64,000 nucleotides of DNA from Verrucomicrobiota bacterium (GTDB lineage: Bacteria; Verrucomicrobiota; Verrucomicrobiia; Opitutales; Opitutaceae). Under the pieces are notes generated by a model. The model saw only the letters and a list, made by a program, of their open reading frames with translations. It had not been told where the DNA came from and searched no databases. The stretch is taken from assembly GCA_023391285.1 (NCBI GenBank), contig JAEWBF010000126.1, forward strand, positions 132,418-196,417, given 5' to 3'. The position numbers were made by a program, and so were the translations under genes. Below are positions 48,423 to 57,359 of this stretch, piece by piece (position 1 is the first letter of the stretch; every line of letters begins with the position of its first letter).

Positions 48423-50033
48423 ATGCTAAAACGGGCGATCATTCTTTTGATGCTGGCGGGGATTGTCGCCCTGCCGTTTTTGCTGAGACCGGAGCAGCGG
48501 CGGCTGGAGCGGGCGGATGATACCTTGACGATCATCACGCCGCACAATGAGGCGATTCGACACGAGTTCGGCGTCGGATTCCGGAAATGGTATCGCGAGA
48601 AGACAGGACGGACGGTGGCGTTGGACTGGCGCGTGATTGGCGGGACGAGTGAGATCGCGCGATTTCTGGAGTCCGAGTATGTGGCGGCGTTTCGCAATTA
48701 TTGGACGGGCGAGTTGGGCCGGGTGTGGAGCAGCGAAGTGCAAGCGGGATTCGCGAATGCGCGGCTCGGACCCGAGGCGTCGGCGGACGCGCGGGCGGCG
48801 CGAGAAGCCTTTCTGGCCTCGGAGGTGAGCTGCGGCATCGATCTGTTTTTTGGCGGCGGGAGTTACGATTTCATGCTGCAGGCGGACGCGGGCCGCATTG
48901 TGTCGACGGGAGGGAGCGAACGGCGGGCGGAGTGGCTGAACGAAGCGGTGGTGCCGCGGGAATTTGCGGGCGAAGTTTATCGCGACCGCGAAGGCCGCTG
49001 GGTAGGGAATGTGCTGAGTAGTTACGGCATCATTTATAATCGGGATGCATTGCGGCGGTTGGGGATCGAAGAACCGCCGGAGCGGTGGCGCGATTTGGCG
49101 GATCCGCGATTGATCGGTGAAGTCGCGCTGGCCGATCCCACCAAGAGCAGTTCGATCGCGAAGGCGTTCGAGAATGTGATTCAGCAGGAAATGCAGCGGC
49201 GGGCGCGGGTGGGAACGGGCAACGCCGAGGAAGAGGCGGCGGCGGTGCGGGACGGATGGCTGGCGGGCTTGCGATGGCTGCAGCTGATCGGAGCGAACGC
49301 GCGTTATTTCACCGACTCTTCGCAGAAGCCGCCGATCGATGTTGCGCAGGGAAATTGCGCGGCGGGAATTTGCATCGATTTCTATGGACGAGCGCAGGCC
49401 GAGGTGGCGGCGCAGCGGAGCGGGGCAGACGAAGGGCGGTTGGGTTTTTCGACTCCGCGCGGAGGGACGGTGCCATCGGTGGATCCAATCGCGATCCTGC
49501 GCGGAGCGCCGCATCGCGAGGTGGCGGAAGCGTTCATCGATTTCACGCTCGCGATGGAAGGGCAGAAGTTGTGGAACTTCCGGCCGGGCACGCCGGGCGG
49601 ACCGGAGCGCTATGCGTTGCGGCGCTTGCCGGTGCGGCGGGACTTTTACGGGAACGCGGAGTGGGAGACATTTCGCAGCGATCCGGACGAGCATCCCTTC
49701 GAGGAGGATGACCAATTGGTTTATCGCGCGGAACGCACCGGGCATTTGTTTCGCGAGATGGCGTTTATCATCCGTGTCATGGCTTTGGATACGCACGGCG
49801 AACTGCAGCGCGCGTGGCGCGCGATTGCAGCGGCTTCTGGTCCGGCGAAGGAAGAGGCGCTTGCGGTGCTGCAGGATCTTTCGGCGGTGAGCTACGAGCG
49901 GGCCCGCGGGGAGATCAAACGGGCGCTGAGTTCGAAGAACAAGGCGGAGGAACTCGCGCTGGGACGCCGCCTCGGCGATGGGTTTCGCGAAAATTACCGG
50001 CGCGCGGAAGCGATCGCGAAGGGGACAAAGTAG
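48423..50033 (+). CDS. ABC transporter substrate-binding protein, ferric type (membrane-anchored)
   Basis: A 536-residue periplasmic binding protein with an N-terminal hydrophobic segment (residues 4-21) that may serve as anchor rather than cleaved signal. The FbpA/PotD-like fold shows LTIITPHNEAIRHEF, GKAW-like WVGNVLSSYGIIYNRDAL, ADPTKSSSIAKAFENV and TVPSVDPIAILRGAPH. The C-terminal ~150 residues, largely helical, extend beyond the usual ~340-residue family size. The partner ATPase is directly upstream. Substrate could be iron or another small solute. The missing permease is notable. Confidence 0.86.
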   Translation: MLKRAIILLMLAGIVALPFLLRPEQRRLERADDTLTIITPHNEAIRHEFGVGFRKWYREKTGRTVALDWRVIGGTSEIARFLESEYVAAFRNYWTGELGRVWSSEVQAGFANARLGPEASADARAAREAFLASEVSCGIDLFFGGGSYDFMLQADAGRIVSTGGSERRAEWLNEAVVPREFAGEVYRDREGRWVGNVLSSYGIIYNRDALRRLGIEEPPERWRDLADPRLIGEVALADPTKSSSIAKAFENVIQQEMQRRARVGTGNAEEEAAAVRDGWLAGLRWLQLIGANARYFTDSSQKPPIDVAQGNCAAGICIDFYGRAQAEVAAQRSGADEGRLGFSTPRGGTVPSVDPIAILRGAPHREVAEAFIDFTLAMEGQKLWNFRPGTPGGPERYALRRLPVRRDFYGNAEWETFRSDPDEHPFEEDDQLVYRAERTGHLFREMAFIIRVMALDTHGELQRAWRAIAAASGPAKEEALAVLQDLSAVSYERARGEIKRALSSKNKAEELALGRRLGDGFRENYRRAEAIAKGTK

Positions 50034-50039
50034 CGGCGA

Positions 50040-50495
50040 TCAAGCGTGGCGGAGCCGCAGATAGACGTCGGGATCGCGTTTTTCCATGTGACGCTCCGGT
50101 TGGGAGAGCGCGGTGAAGCCGAATTGCGCGTAGAGCGTGTGGGCATCGGCGGTGACGAGTTGGAAACGGCGCAAGCCTTGTAGGCGGGGATGGGCGAGAA
50201 TGAATTTCAGGGCGGCTTTGGAGAGACCGCGGCCGCGGTGAGGCTCGAGCACGTAGACGTCGCACAGATAGGCGAAAGTGGCGAAATCAGAGATCACGCG
50301 GGCGAGGCCGATCTGTTGGCGTTGAGGCGTGTAGATGCCGATGCTGAGCGAGTTTTCGAGGGAACGCGCGACCACTTCGCGCGGGATGCCGGCGGCCCAA
50401 TAGCAGCTGGAGAGAAAGGCGTGAACGGCGTCGACGTCGAGAAGCGCGGGGTCGTCGGAGATCAGATAGCCGTCGTGGTGGAGCGATTCTGGCAT
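50040..50495 (-). CDS. GNAT-family N-acetyltransferase
   Basis: A 151-residue protein of the GCN5 family. The acetyl-CoA loop VYVLEPHRGRGLSKAALKFIL (Q/R-x-x-G-x-G/A pattern) lies near residues 90-110, and RFQLVTADAHTLYAQFGF follows. The start at 50495 fits the family's short N-terminus. Typical targets are amines of small molecules or protein N-termini; none can be named here. It ends 6 bp from the convergent binding-protein gene and is 54 bp downstream of rpe. Confidence 0.87.
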   Translation of the reverse strand: MPESLHHDGYLISDDPALLDVDAVHAFLSSCYWAAGIPREVVARSLENSLSIGIYTPQRQQIGLARVISDFATFAYLCDVYVLEPHRGRGLSKAALKFILAHPRLQGLRRFQLVTADAHTLYAQFGFTALSQPERHMEKRDPDVYLRLRHA

Positions 50496-50549
50496 GGCGG
50501 ATGCGAAGAACGCGAACGTGATGCGCAACGAGCCGGTGGGTCGAAGGCG

Positions 50550-51206
50550 CTACAGTTGCGCGAAGGCGGCGGCGAAGGCGGCTTTGTCGAGGGCTTTGAA
50601 GAACGAGGTGCCGGCGACGAAAGTATCCGCGCCGGCCTTACGGCAGTCGGCGGCGGTGGACAGATCAACGCCGCCATCGACTTCGAGGCGGAACGAGAGG
50701 TTTCGTTCACGGCGCCACGTGTCGATTTGCTGGAGCTTGGGCAACATGTCGGTGCGGAAAGGCTGGCCGCCGAAACCGGGCTGGACGGTCATGACGAGCA
50801 CGAGGTCGACGTTGCTCAGGAAGGATTCGATGGCGGAGGCGGGCGTGTCGGGGTTGAGCACGATGCCGCACTGGCAGCCGAGTTCGCGGATACGCCGGAG
50901 CGTGGCGGCGTGATCGTAGGCGGGCTCGATGTGGATGCTGATGAGGTTGGAGCCGGCTTTCGCGAAGGCTTCGACGTAGCGGTGCGGCTCGTCGAGCATC
51001 AGGTGGGTATCGAAAAATGATTTGATGCCGTGGCGGCGAAGGGCGGCGACGGTCTCGGGGCCGAAGGTGAGATTCGGGACGAAATGGCCGTCCATGATAT
51101 CGACATGCAACCATTCGAGGCCGAGCTCTTCGACCAGGCGTGCGCTTGCGGAAAGATGCGCGTGATCGCCGGCGAGGATCGAAGGAACGAGAAGCGGCGA
51201 GAGCAT
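50550..51206 (-). CDS. rpe: Ribulose-phosphate 3-epimerase
   Basis: A 218-residue TIM-barrel enzyme that interconverts ribulose-5-P and xylulose-5-P in the pentose phosphate pathway. Metal ligands and catalytic residues sit in HVDIMDGHFVPNLTFG, FDTHLMLDEP, VMTVQPGFGGQPF and LEVDGGV, all in order. Length is standard. lptE lies 15 bp upstream on the same strand and GNAT 54 bp downstream, so the three may share a transcript, with no functional link between them obvious. Confidence 0.96.
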   Translation of the reverse strand: MLSPLLVPSILAGDHAHLSASARLVEELGLEWLHVDIMDGHFVPNLTFGPETVAALRRHGIKSFFDTHLMLDEPHRYVEAFAKAGSNLISIHIEPAYDHAATLRRIRELGCQCGIVLNPDTPASAIESFLSNVDLVLVMTVQPGFGGQPFRTDMLPKLQQIDTWRRERNLSFRLEVDGGVDLSTAADCRKAGADTFVAGTSFFKALDKAAFAAAFAQL

Positions 51207-51221
51207 TGGAGACGGGCGAGT

Positions 51222-51740
51222 TTACCAGACGTCGAGAACGGCGTGCTGGATCTTGCGGGCGAGCGATTCGGCGAGGAGCGGGACGGTTTGGTATTCGGAC
51301 TGAAGTTGCCCGCCGTCGGTCATGGCGTCGCGTTGGGTGCTGATGATGCGGTCCGAGAAAATTGGGTTGCCGGTGCGGCGATCGCGGAGCGTGCAGGACG
51401 TGGTGAGCGTGAGCGTGAATTTGCGGGCGAGACGGGTGTCGGATTCGCGGACGGAAGCGACATCGCGTTCGAAGTCGCGGATGACGACCTGAAGCGTGGC
51501 GTCGGCGGTGTCGGGCGAGCTGGCGAGAGCGACGCGTCCGTCGCGTTCGAAGGCGTCGCGCAGCTGGGTGGCGAGAATGGCGCGGGCTTGGGGGAGGACG
51601 GCGTGGCTTTCGACAGGTTCGATGTAGAGAGTCGAAAACGAGGGTTCGGCGCCGGTGCCGAGGCGATAGTTGGCGCAGCCCGCGACGGCGACGATTGCAA
51701 GGAGGGCGAGGATCGCAGGGATGAAGCGCCGAAATGACAT
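51222..51740 (-). CDS. lptE: LPS-assembly lipoprotein LptE-like
   Basis: A 172-residue lipoprotein with signal peptide and lipobox VAVAGC (Cys near residue 22). It follows the LptE layout: NYRLGTG after the Cys, strand-helix repeats with TLYIEPVESHAVLPQARAILATQLRDAFERDG, and a C-terminal LAESLARKIQHAVLDVW helix. LptE plugs the LptD barrel and helps LPS reach the outer leaflet. The start at 51740 gives the lipoprotein signal; the upstream codon would not. Fits the LPS genes at 29-35 kb. Confidence 0.82.
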   Translation of the reverse strand: MSFRRFIPAILALLAIVAVAGCANYRLGTGAEPSFSTLYIEPVESHAVLPQARAILATQLRDAFERDGRVALASSPDTADATLQVVIRDFERDVASVRESDTRLARKFTLTLTTSCTLRDRRTGNPIFSDRIISTQRDAMTDGGQLQSEYQTVPLLAESLARKIQHAVLDVW

Positions 51741-51820
51741 AGCCGGGCGAAGTGGAGGGGGGCAGATGCGGTGGCGCAAGTCTGAGTTGGCGAAAGGAAG
51801 CGAAACGATTCGGCGTTTGG

Positions 51821-52660
51821 CTACGAAGCGGACACGCCGGCGAAGAGCAGGAGGATCGTGTGGAGGTTGAAGAACGCGTGCGCGATCATTGCGGTGGCGA
51901 TGCGGCCGGTGCGCTCGTAGGCGAGCGAGAAAATGACGGCGAGGGTGATGAGCGGGAGGAAGCTAGCGAGACCGTCGTAGTTGGTCCAGTTGACGTGAAG
52001 GGCGGCGAAGATGGTGCCGGGGAGCAGCAGCGCGATAAGACGAGGTGCGCGCTGGCGGAGAAAACGGAAGAAGGTCGCGCGGAAGAGCAGTTCCTCGGCG
52101 ATGGGGGCGACGAGCACGGCGAGCGCGATCATCACGGCGAGAAGCGCGGAGGAATCGGCTTCGGCAAAGAGACGAAGCAAATCCTGTTGTTGGGCGGGGA
52201 GGCCAGCAAGATCGAGGAGGTAGAGGGAGAGGAGGTTGACGGCGGTGACGACGGGCAGGGCGATAAGAAAGGTGACTAGGCCGGAAACGAAAACGCTGCG
52301 AGGGAGCGGCGGGCGAAGGGCGGGATGGCCGAGATCGAGCGGAGCGAAAGCGGGACCGATCAGGAGGCCGAGTTGGAAAGCGGCGCTGTTGAGGATGGTC
52401 CTGGCGTCGGCCGAAAGATCGAAAGGCGCGATCAGCAGGCCGACGATGAAGGAGGCAACGAGACCGGACGCGGCGATCAGAGCGGCGCAGAGGAAGAAAT
52501 CGCGAAGGGAGACGGTCCAAGGCGCGAGTTGAGCCGGGGTGGAGCGGAGGCGAGCGCGAGCGGAGGGAGAGAGAACGAGCCGCCAGAGCAGAACGATGCC
52601 GATGATGATGAGCGAAAGCTCAAACAGGACGACCGGGAGCGGGGGCGAGTCTTCTGGCAT
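51821..52660 (-). CDS. CPBP-family intramembrane metalloprotease
   Basis: A 279-residue membrane protein with about seven or eight TM helices. The CPBP/Abi motifs are in order: EELLFRATFFRFL (E-E-x3-R), FAALHVNWTNY (F-x3-H), and MIAHAFFNLHT (H-x3-N). These are the active-site residues of Rce1-like proteases that process prenylated or bacterial peptides. The bacterial role is unclear; some protect against own bacteriocins. It stands 80 bp from lptE. Confidence 0.88.
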   Translation of the reverse strand: MPEDSPPLPVVLFELSLIIIGIVLLWRLVLSPSARARLRSTPAQLAPWTVSLRDFFLCAALIAASGLVASFIVGLLIAPFDLSADARTILNSAAFQLGLLIGPAFAPLDLGHPALRPPLPRSVFVSGLVTFLIALPVVTAVNLLSLYLLDLAGLPAQQQDLLRLFAEADSSALLAVMIALAVLVAPIAEELLFRATFFRFLRQRAPRLIALLLPGTIFAALHVNWTNYDGLASFLPLITLAVIFSLAYERTGRIATAMIAHAFFNLHTILLLFAGVSAS

Positions 52661-52732
52661 GCGCGGCCGACCAGTGGGGGGAGAAACGGGTCGGGGCGCA
52701 AGCGTGGGGCTGATGACGTGAGGTGGTAAACG

Positions 52733-53233
52733 TCAGGCAGCGTGACGTTGGTGAGGATGTTCGAGATCGAGGAGTCGGCGTTTCAGCTCTTCGCCGAAGG
52801 CGAAGCCGGTGAGCGCGCCGGTGGCGCCGATCACGCGATGGCAAGGGACGATGACACAGGCGGGATTGGTCGCATTTGCGCGACCGACGGCGCGGGCGGC
52901 CTGAGGCGCGCCAAGTTGCGCGGCGAGTTGACCGTAGGTGCGTGTTTCGCCGAAGGGAATCGCGAGAAGTGCGGACCAGACACGCTTTTGAAAAGAGGTG
53001 CCGTGAAGATCGAGCGGAAGATCGAAGGTGCGGCGACGCCCAGCGAAGTAGTCGAGGAACTGCGCGCGTGCGGCAGCGGTGGAGGAAGTGTCATACATTA
53101 TATGACACTTTGGCAGACGCGAGAGGAGCACTTGCGAGTCGCCGAAGGCGGTGGCGGCGAGGCTGTGGGAGTAAGTCACCGCGACGGAAAACGGGCCGAA
53201 CGGAGTGGCGAAGGTGTCGTAGAAAAGGTTCAT
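52733..53233 (-). CDS. ogt: Methylated-DNA--protein-cysteine methyltransferase
   Basis: A 166-residue repair protein that removes O6-methyl from guanine by suicidal transfer to Cys131 in IVPCHRVIGATGALTGF. The winged-helix part includes FGETRTYGQLAAQLG and ARAVGRANATNPA. The start at 53233 overlaps the stop of the Ada-AlkA gene as ATGA, so the pair is translationally coupled and both act against alkylation. Within its variable N-terminal part is a 10-bp perfect inverted repeat (53086-53110). Confidence 0.94.
   Translation of the reverse strand: MNLFYDTFATPFGPFSVAVTYSHSLAATAFGDSQVLLSRLPKCHIMYDTSSTAAARAQFLDYFAGRRRTFDLPLDLHGTSFQKRVWSALLAIPFGETRTYGQLAAQLGAPQAARAVGRANATNPACVIVPCHRVIGATGALTGFAFGEELKRRLLDLEHPHQRHAA
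53086..53110. promoter_or_regulatory. 10-bp perfect inverted repeat inside ogt
   Basis: AAGTGTCATA / TATGACACTT around a 5-base centre, AT-rich in GC-rich DNA, about 125-150 bp after the ogt start. It is translated as KCHIMYDTS in a variable region. It could be a regulator site. Confidence 0.5.
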
Positions 53234-54732
53234 GTGGGGATGGGTTGGTTGAGTTGCCAAAGGTGGGCGGTGGCGAGGCTGCGGTGTGGGGAGAACATGG
53301 CCATGAGGCGGCGCGTGGCGTCGACGTCGGGGCGCTGCTCAAGAGAGAGAAGCGATTGGAGTCCGCTGGTGACGCCGGTGTCGCCGAGTGGGACGCAATC
53401 GGGGAGGCCGAGGGCGCGCATCATGATGTAGTTGACGGACCACGGGCCGAGTCCGCGGAGTGAGAGGAGGGTGCGTTCGGCGCGGGTGGCAGACATCGTG
53501 CGCAGGGACTCGAGATCGAAGCTGCCGTGGGCGATCAGGCGCGAGAGGGAGAGGACGTAGTCGGCTTTCTGGCGGGAGAATTGAAGGGGGAGGAGATCGT
53601 GAGTTTCGAGAGCGGCGACGGCGGCGGGCGTGGGAGGTGCGACGAGGCCGTTGGGGAGAGGCGTGCCGGCGAGTTCGAACAGGCGGCGTTTTAGAAGGCT
53701 CGCGAAGGAGAAATTGATTTGCTGGCCGATGACGGACCAGAGGAGTCCGTCGTAGAGCGAAGGCGTGTGGGAGATGCGGAGATCGGCGCGTCCGGCAACG
53801 AGGCGGGCGAGACCGAGTTTGCGCGCGAGGCGGGCGAAGGCGGCGGTGTCGTCGTCGAGGCCGAGCAGAGCAACGACGAGGGAGTGTGCTTCGATGGCGG
53901 AGGGAGGCGGAGTGCGGGCGAGGGCGGGTGAAAGTGTGGCGCGGATTTTTTCGGGCGAGAGCTGAAGTTGAAGGATGGCGGGGCCGGAGGAGAGTTGGAC
54001 GGCCGCGGTGTAGGTGTTGCCCTCGAGCCGTTCGTTGATGCTGTGGGAATCGCGGCTGAGCGCGCGGCGGAGGTAGCCGAGAAGAAAACCGGGCGGGAGC
54101 GAGAGTTCGAACGAGTTCGATGAGGACAGCGCGCGGTAGGCGGCGGGAGTGAGTCCGTTGAGTTGGCGGAAGTGCTCGTGGAAGACGGAGAGGGATTCGA
54201 AGCCGGCGGCGTAGGCGATTTCGGCGAGCGGGCTCGGGCTGGAAATCAGATCGCGTTTGGCGGCGGCGAGACGTGCGCGGAGGAGGAGATCGGCGGGAGT
54301 GGTGTGATAGTGGAGGCGGAAAAGTTCGAAGGTGCGCGTGGGGCCGAAACCGAGACGTTTGACGATCGAGCGCGTGTTGGGAAAGCGGGCGGGGTGGGTG
54401 CGAATCTCGGCAACGATGGATTCGACGGTTTCGAGGACGGGATCGGCGCCGCGAGCGAAGTCGTCGGGGTGGCACTTCTTGCATGGGCGGAGTCCGGCGG
54501 CGCGAGCGGCTTCGCAGGATGGGAAGAAGCGGATGTTTTCGAACTTGGGTTTGCGGGCTTTGCAGGAAGGGAGGCAGTAGATGCCGGTGGTGAGGACGCC
54601 GGTGAAGAACCGGCCGTTGCACGACGGATCGCCGGCGAGGACGCGCTCATACATCGCGGCGGCGGAAAGACGCGGAGAGCGGATCGGCTTCGTCGCGGGA
54701 GAGATGGAGCGTATCGGACGCGAAGGAATCAT
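53230..54732 (-). CDS. alkA: Ada-AlkA fusion: methylphosphotriester/AraC domain plus 3-methyladenine glycosylase
   Basis: A 500-residue fusion. Residues ~35-90 are the Ada zinc domain with Cys53, Cys57, Cys84 and Cys87 (GIYCLPSC and RPCKKC), which takes methyl from phosphotriesters. Residues ~100-205 are an AraC-type helix-turn-helix pair (FELFRLHYHTTPADLLLRARLAAAK; LSVFHEHFRQLNGLTPAAYR). Residues ~210-500 are AlkA: N-terminal domain, then HhH-GPD with LRGLGPWSVNY and catalytic Asp451 (PLGDTG). It senses alkylation, may activate its own operon, and excises damaged bases. The start (54732) is provisional; 54654 is possible. Coupled to ogt. Confidence 0.93.
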   Translation of the reverse strand: MIPSRPIRSISPATKPIRSPRLSAAAMYERVLAGDPSCNGRFFTGVLTTGIYCLPSCKARKPKFENIRFFPSCEAARAAGLRPCKKCHPDDFARGADPVLETVESIVAEIRTHPARFPNTRSIVKRLGFGPTRTFELFRLHYHTTPADLLLRARLAAAKRDLISSPSPLAEIAYAAGFESLSVFHEHFRQLNGLTPAAYRALSSSNSFELSLPPGFLLGYLRRALSRDSHSINERLEGNTYTAAVQLSSGPAILQLQLSPEKIRATLSPALARTPPPSAIEAHSLVVALLGLDDDTAAFARLARKLGLARLVAGRADLRISHTPSLYDGLLWSVIGQQINFSFASLLKRRLFELAGTPLPNGLVAPPTPAAVAALETHDLLPLQFSRQKADYVLSLSRLIAHGSFDLESLRTMSATRAERTLLSLRGLGPWSVNYIMMRALGLPDCVPLGDTGVTSGLQSLLSLEQRPDVDATRRLMAMFSPHRSLATAHLWQLNQPIPT

Positions 54733-54922
54733 CGGGAAGAAGTGCAAGGTAGCAGATGAGAACGTCGGGGTCGTCCGGCTGAATTCGGTGCAATTTTCGG
54801 CGGCGCGGGAGCACAGGCAATCACCGACGCGCTGCGAGGGTAGAGGCCCCATGGCGGGGGTGCGAAGACGGGGTTAGGTTCGGGCGTCGCGGAATGGGCT
54901 GCGGCGGAAAAATTTTCGAACC

Positions 54923-55384
54923 ATGAAGATCATCGATTCCATGTTACGCACGCATCCTCGGGCGGATGCACAGCGGGTGGGGCACTACGCGCAGGTGCTC
55001 GAAGCGTTAGCGCAGTGTGCGCAGGTGTGTCGGGCGTGTGCGGACTCGTGTTTGGCGGAAGAGCACGTGGCGAAGATGCGGCGGTGTATTCGGACGGATT
55101 TGGATTGTGCGGATGTCTGCGAGGCAACGGCGGCGTTGTTGGTGCGGCAGACGGAGACGCCGAACGAGATCGTGCACGCGCAGCTGCATGCGTGCATTCT
55201 GGCGTGTCAGGTGTGCGGCGACGAATGCGAGCAGCACGCGAACATGCATGAGCATTGTCGGATTTGCGCGGAGACGTGCCGGCATTGTCAGGAACGGTGT
55301 AATTTCCTGCTCGGCGAAATTTCGTCGTCGGGAGTGGAGGAAGGCACGATGGAGCCGACGGACAGTCCTTCGTTTCAGCGGTAA
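54923..55384 (+). CDS. Four-helix-bundle copper-storage protein (Csp-like)
   Basis: A 153-residue cytosolic protein with about 16 Cys in repeated C-x3-C and C-x6-C patterns: CAQVCRACADSCLAEEH, MRRCIRTDLDCADVCEA, ACILACQVCGDECEQH, HCRICAETCRHCQERC. This matches the DUF326/Csp family, whose four-helix bundle binds many Cu(I) ions through Cys thiolates. No signal peptide is seen, as in cytosolic Csp3. It probably stores or buffers copper. No copper exporter or regulator is adjacent in the window. Confidence 0.9.
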   Translation: MKIIDSMLRTHPRADAQRVGHYAQVLEALAQCAQVCRACADSCLAEEHVAKMRRCIRTDLDCADVCEATAALLVRQTETPNEIVHAQLHACILACQVCGDECEQHANMHEHCRICAETCRHCQERCNFLLGEISSSGVEEGTMEPTDSPSFQR

Positions 55385-55462
55385 AGATGGGTTGAGCGCG
55401 TATCAGGCGATTGGAGACGCAGTAAGCGCACCGATCGGATGATTGGCGGTCCATGCGTGCGC

Positions 55463-56764
55463 ATGGAGAAGTATGATGTCATTGTGATTGGTGCGGGAGC
55501 GGCGGGGCTGTTAGCGGGGGTGCGTTTGGCCGAGGCGGGGCGGCGTGTCGTGATATTGGAGGCGCGCGATCGGGTGGGCGGCCGGATTTTGAGCGAGGAG
55601 CGGAAAGGGTGGCCGGGGCCGGTGGAGTTGGGGGCCGAATTCGTTCATTCCGGCAACGAGGTGATGGAGGCCGTGCTGAAAGCAGCGAAGGTGCGGAAGC
55701 GGGAAATTGAAGAACGGCACTGGCTGGCGGGAGATGGGCGGCAGGCGAAGATGGATGATGCGTGGGATCGGATTTACGCGGTGATGGAAAAGATCGGGCC
55801 GCGGTTTCGAGGGGATTTCGCGCGGTGGTTGACGCGGCACGGTGACGCGGTGTCAGCGCCGGACCGGGCGTTGGCGGAAGCGTTCGTGAAAGGATTCAAT
55901 GGGGCACCGTTGGAGCGGATGAGCGCGCGGGCGCTGTTCGAAGCGTCGCAGGAAGACGAGGAGCAGTTTCGTCCGAGCAAGCGTTACGATTCCGTCACCG
56001 AGATGCTGGTCCGGAAGTTTTTGCGGGCGGGAGGCGAAGTGGAGCGGGGATGCGTGGCGCGCCAGGTGTCGTGGTCACGGTCCGGCGTGGTGATCGAAGA
56101 CGCGCGTGGCGGAGCGTGGCGCGGGCGTTGCGCGCTGGTGACGCTGCCGCTTGGCGTGTTGAAGGCGGATCCGAAGAAGCGCGGGGCGGTTCGATTCGAG
56201 CCGGGACTGAAAGGGAAGGAACGGGTTTTGGCGAAGATCGAGAGCGGGCAGGCGCGACGCGTGGTGATGAGGATGCGAACGGACATCTGGCGGCGCGGGC
56301 CGATTCCGGCGGCGCTGCGAGCGCGCGAAGGACGGGCATTCGGATTTTTGCACTCGGAAGAGGACGCGTTTCCGGTGTGGTGGGCGGAGGCGCCGAAGCC
56401 GGTGCTGGTGGGCTGGACGGGAGGTCCGGCGGCGGCGGCGATGGCTGGCTGGTCGGATGCCAAGGTGGTGCGCGCAGCGTGCGCGACGCTGGCGAAGTTG
56501 CTGGGTTGCACGGCGACGCAGGTGCGAAGCGTGGTGATGGAAACGCGCACGCATGACTGGGCGTCGGATCCGTTTACGCGGGGAGCGTATAGTTTCGCGG
56601 TGGCGGGAGCGGAGAAGGCGCCGGAGGAACTGGCGCGACCGGTGGGCGGCGTGCTGTTCTTCGCGGGCGAGGCGACGTCGGAGGTGTTGGAGTTGGGGAC
56701 GGTGCATGGCGCGCTCGCGAGCGGAGAGCGGGCGGCGCGAGAGATCGAGAGTGCATTGAGATAG
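55463..56764 (+). CDS. Flavin monoamine oxidase family protein
   Basis: A 433-residue FAD-dependent amine oxidase. It starts EKYDVIVIGAGAAGLLAGVRLAEAG (dinucleotide fold), then EARDRVGGRI and the family's ELGAEFVHSGNE. The C-terminal FAGEATSEVLELGTVHGALASGERAA is the FAD-binding end. The substrate is an amine of unknown type; the family spans polyamine oxidases and tryptophan-type oxidases. The ATG at 55463 aligns with the fold; an upstream in-frame ATG at 55439 is less likely. It follows the copper-storage gene but FAD, not copper, is the cofactor. Confidence 0.9.
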   Translation: MEKYDVIVIGAGAAGLLAGVRLAEAGRRVVILEARDRVGGRILSEERKGWPGPVELGAEFVHSGNEVMEAVLKAAKVRKREIEERHWLAGDGRQAKMDDAWDRIYAVMEKIGPRFRGDFARWLTRHGDAVSAPDRALAEAFVKGFNGAPLERMSARALFEASQEDEEQFRPSKRYDSVTEMLVRKFLRAGGEVERGCVARQVSWSRSGVVIEDARGGAWRGRCALVTLPLGVLKADPKKRGAVRFEPGLKGKERVLAKIESGQARRVVMRMRTDIWRRGPIPAALRAREGRAFGFLHSEEDAFPVWWAEAPKPVLVGWTGGPAAAAMAGWSDAKVVRAACATLAKLLGCTATQVRSVVMETRTHDWASDPFTRGAYSFAVAGAEKAPEELARPVGGVLFFAGEATSEVLELGTVHGALASGERAAREIESALR

Positions 56765-56827
56765 CGTTAAATGAGGCGTTTACGCGTGGGCGGGGGCTCG
56801 ACAGCGTGAGACGGCGCGGCATGCTGC

Positions 56828-57283
56828 ATGGTCATGGCGACGATTTATGAGGCGTTAAGAGCCGACATTATTGTGGCAATGAAGGCGCGCGATGCGGGGA
56901 CCGCGATGGCCCTGCGAACGGCGGATGCGGCGATCCAGCGCGCGGCGATGGATACGGGGAAGCCGATCGACGATGCGCTGGTGACGGCGACCTTGCGCAA
57001 AGCGGTGAAGAATCTGAACGACGCGAAAGAGGAATTCGCGAAAGGCGGACGCGCGGATTTGGTGGCGGCGAATGAGGCGGAGATGCGCGTGTTGGAGAAG
57101 TATCTGCCCCAAGGGTTGGACGACGCGAAACTCGACGCGTTGATCGACGAAGCGATTCGGGAAACGGGAGCGCAGTCGAAGAAGGATATGGGACGCGTGA
57201 TCGGTGCGTTGAAGAAACGACCGGAAGCAGGGCTCATCGATTTCGGCGCGGCGAGCAAGCGCGTGCAGGGGAAGTTGCCCTGA
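56828..57283 (+). CDS. GatB/YqeY-domain protein
   Basis: A 151-residue helical protein of the YqeY family: TIYEALRADIIVAMKARDAG, VLEKYLPQGLDDAKLDALI, SKKDMGRVIGALKKR and the C-terminal VQGKLP. YqeY resembles the tail of the GatB amidotransferase subunit and may bind tRNA; its role is not settled. An ATG at 56834 is also possible. 63 bp upstream of it is the amine oxidase stop. Confidence 0.9.
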   Translation: MVMATIYEALRADIIVAMKARDAGTAMALRTADAAIQRAAMDTGKPIDDALVTATLRKAVKNLNDAKEEFAKGGRADLVAANEAEMRVLEKYLPQGLDDAKLDALIDEAIRETGAQSKKDMGRVIGALKKRPEAGLIDFGAASKRVQGKLP

Positions 57284-57359
57284 GCGGCGGTGGCAGAAGC
57301 GAACGGTGCAAAGGAGAACGGGAAATACGGGCTGAACGCGGAAGACACAGAAGAGCGTC

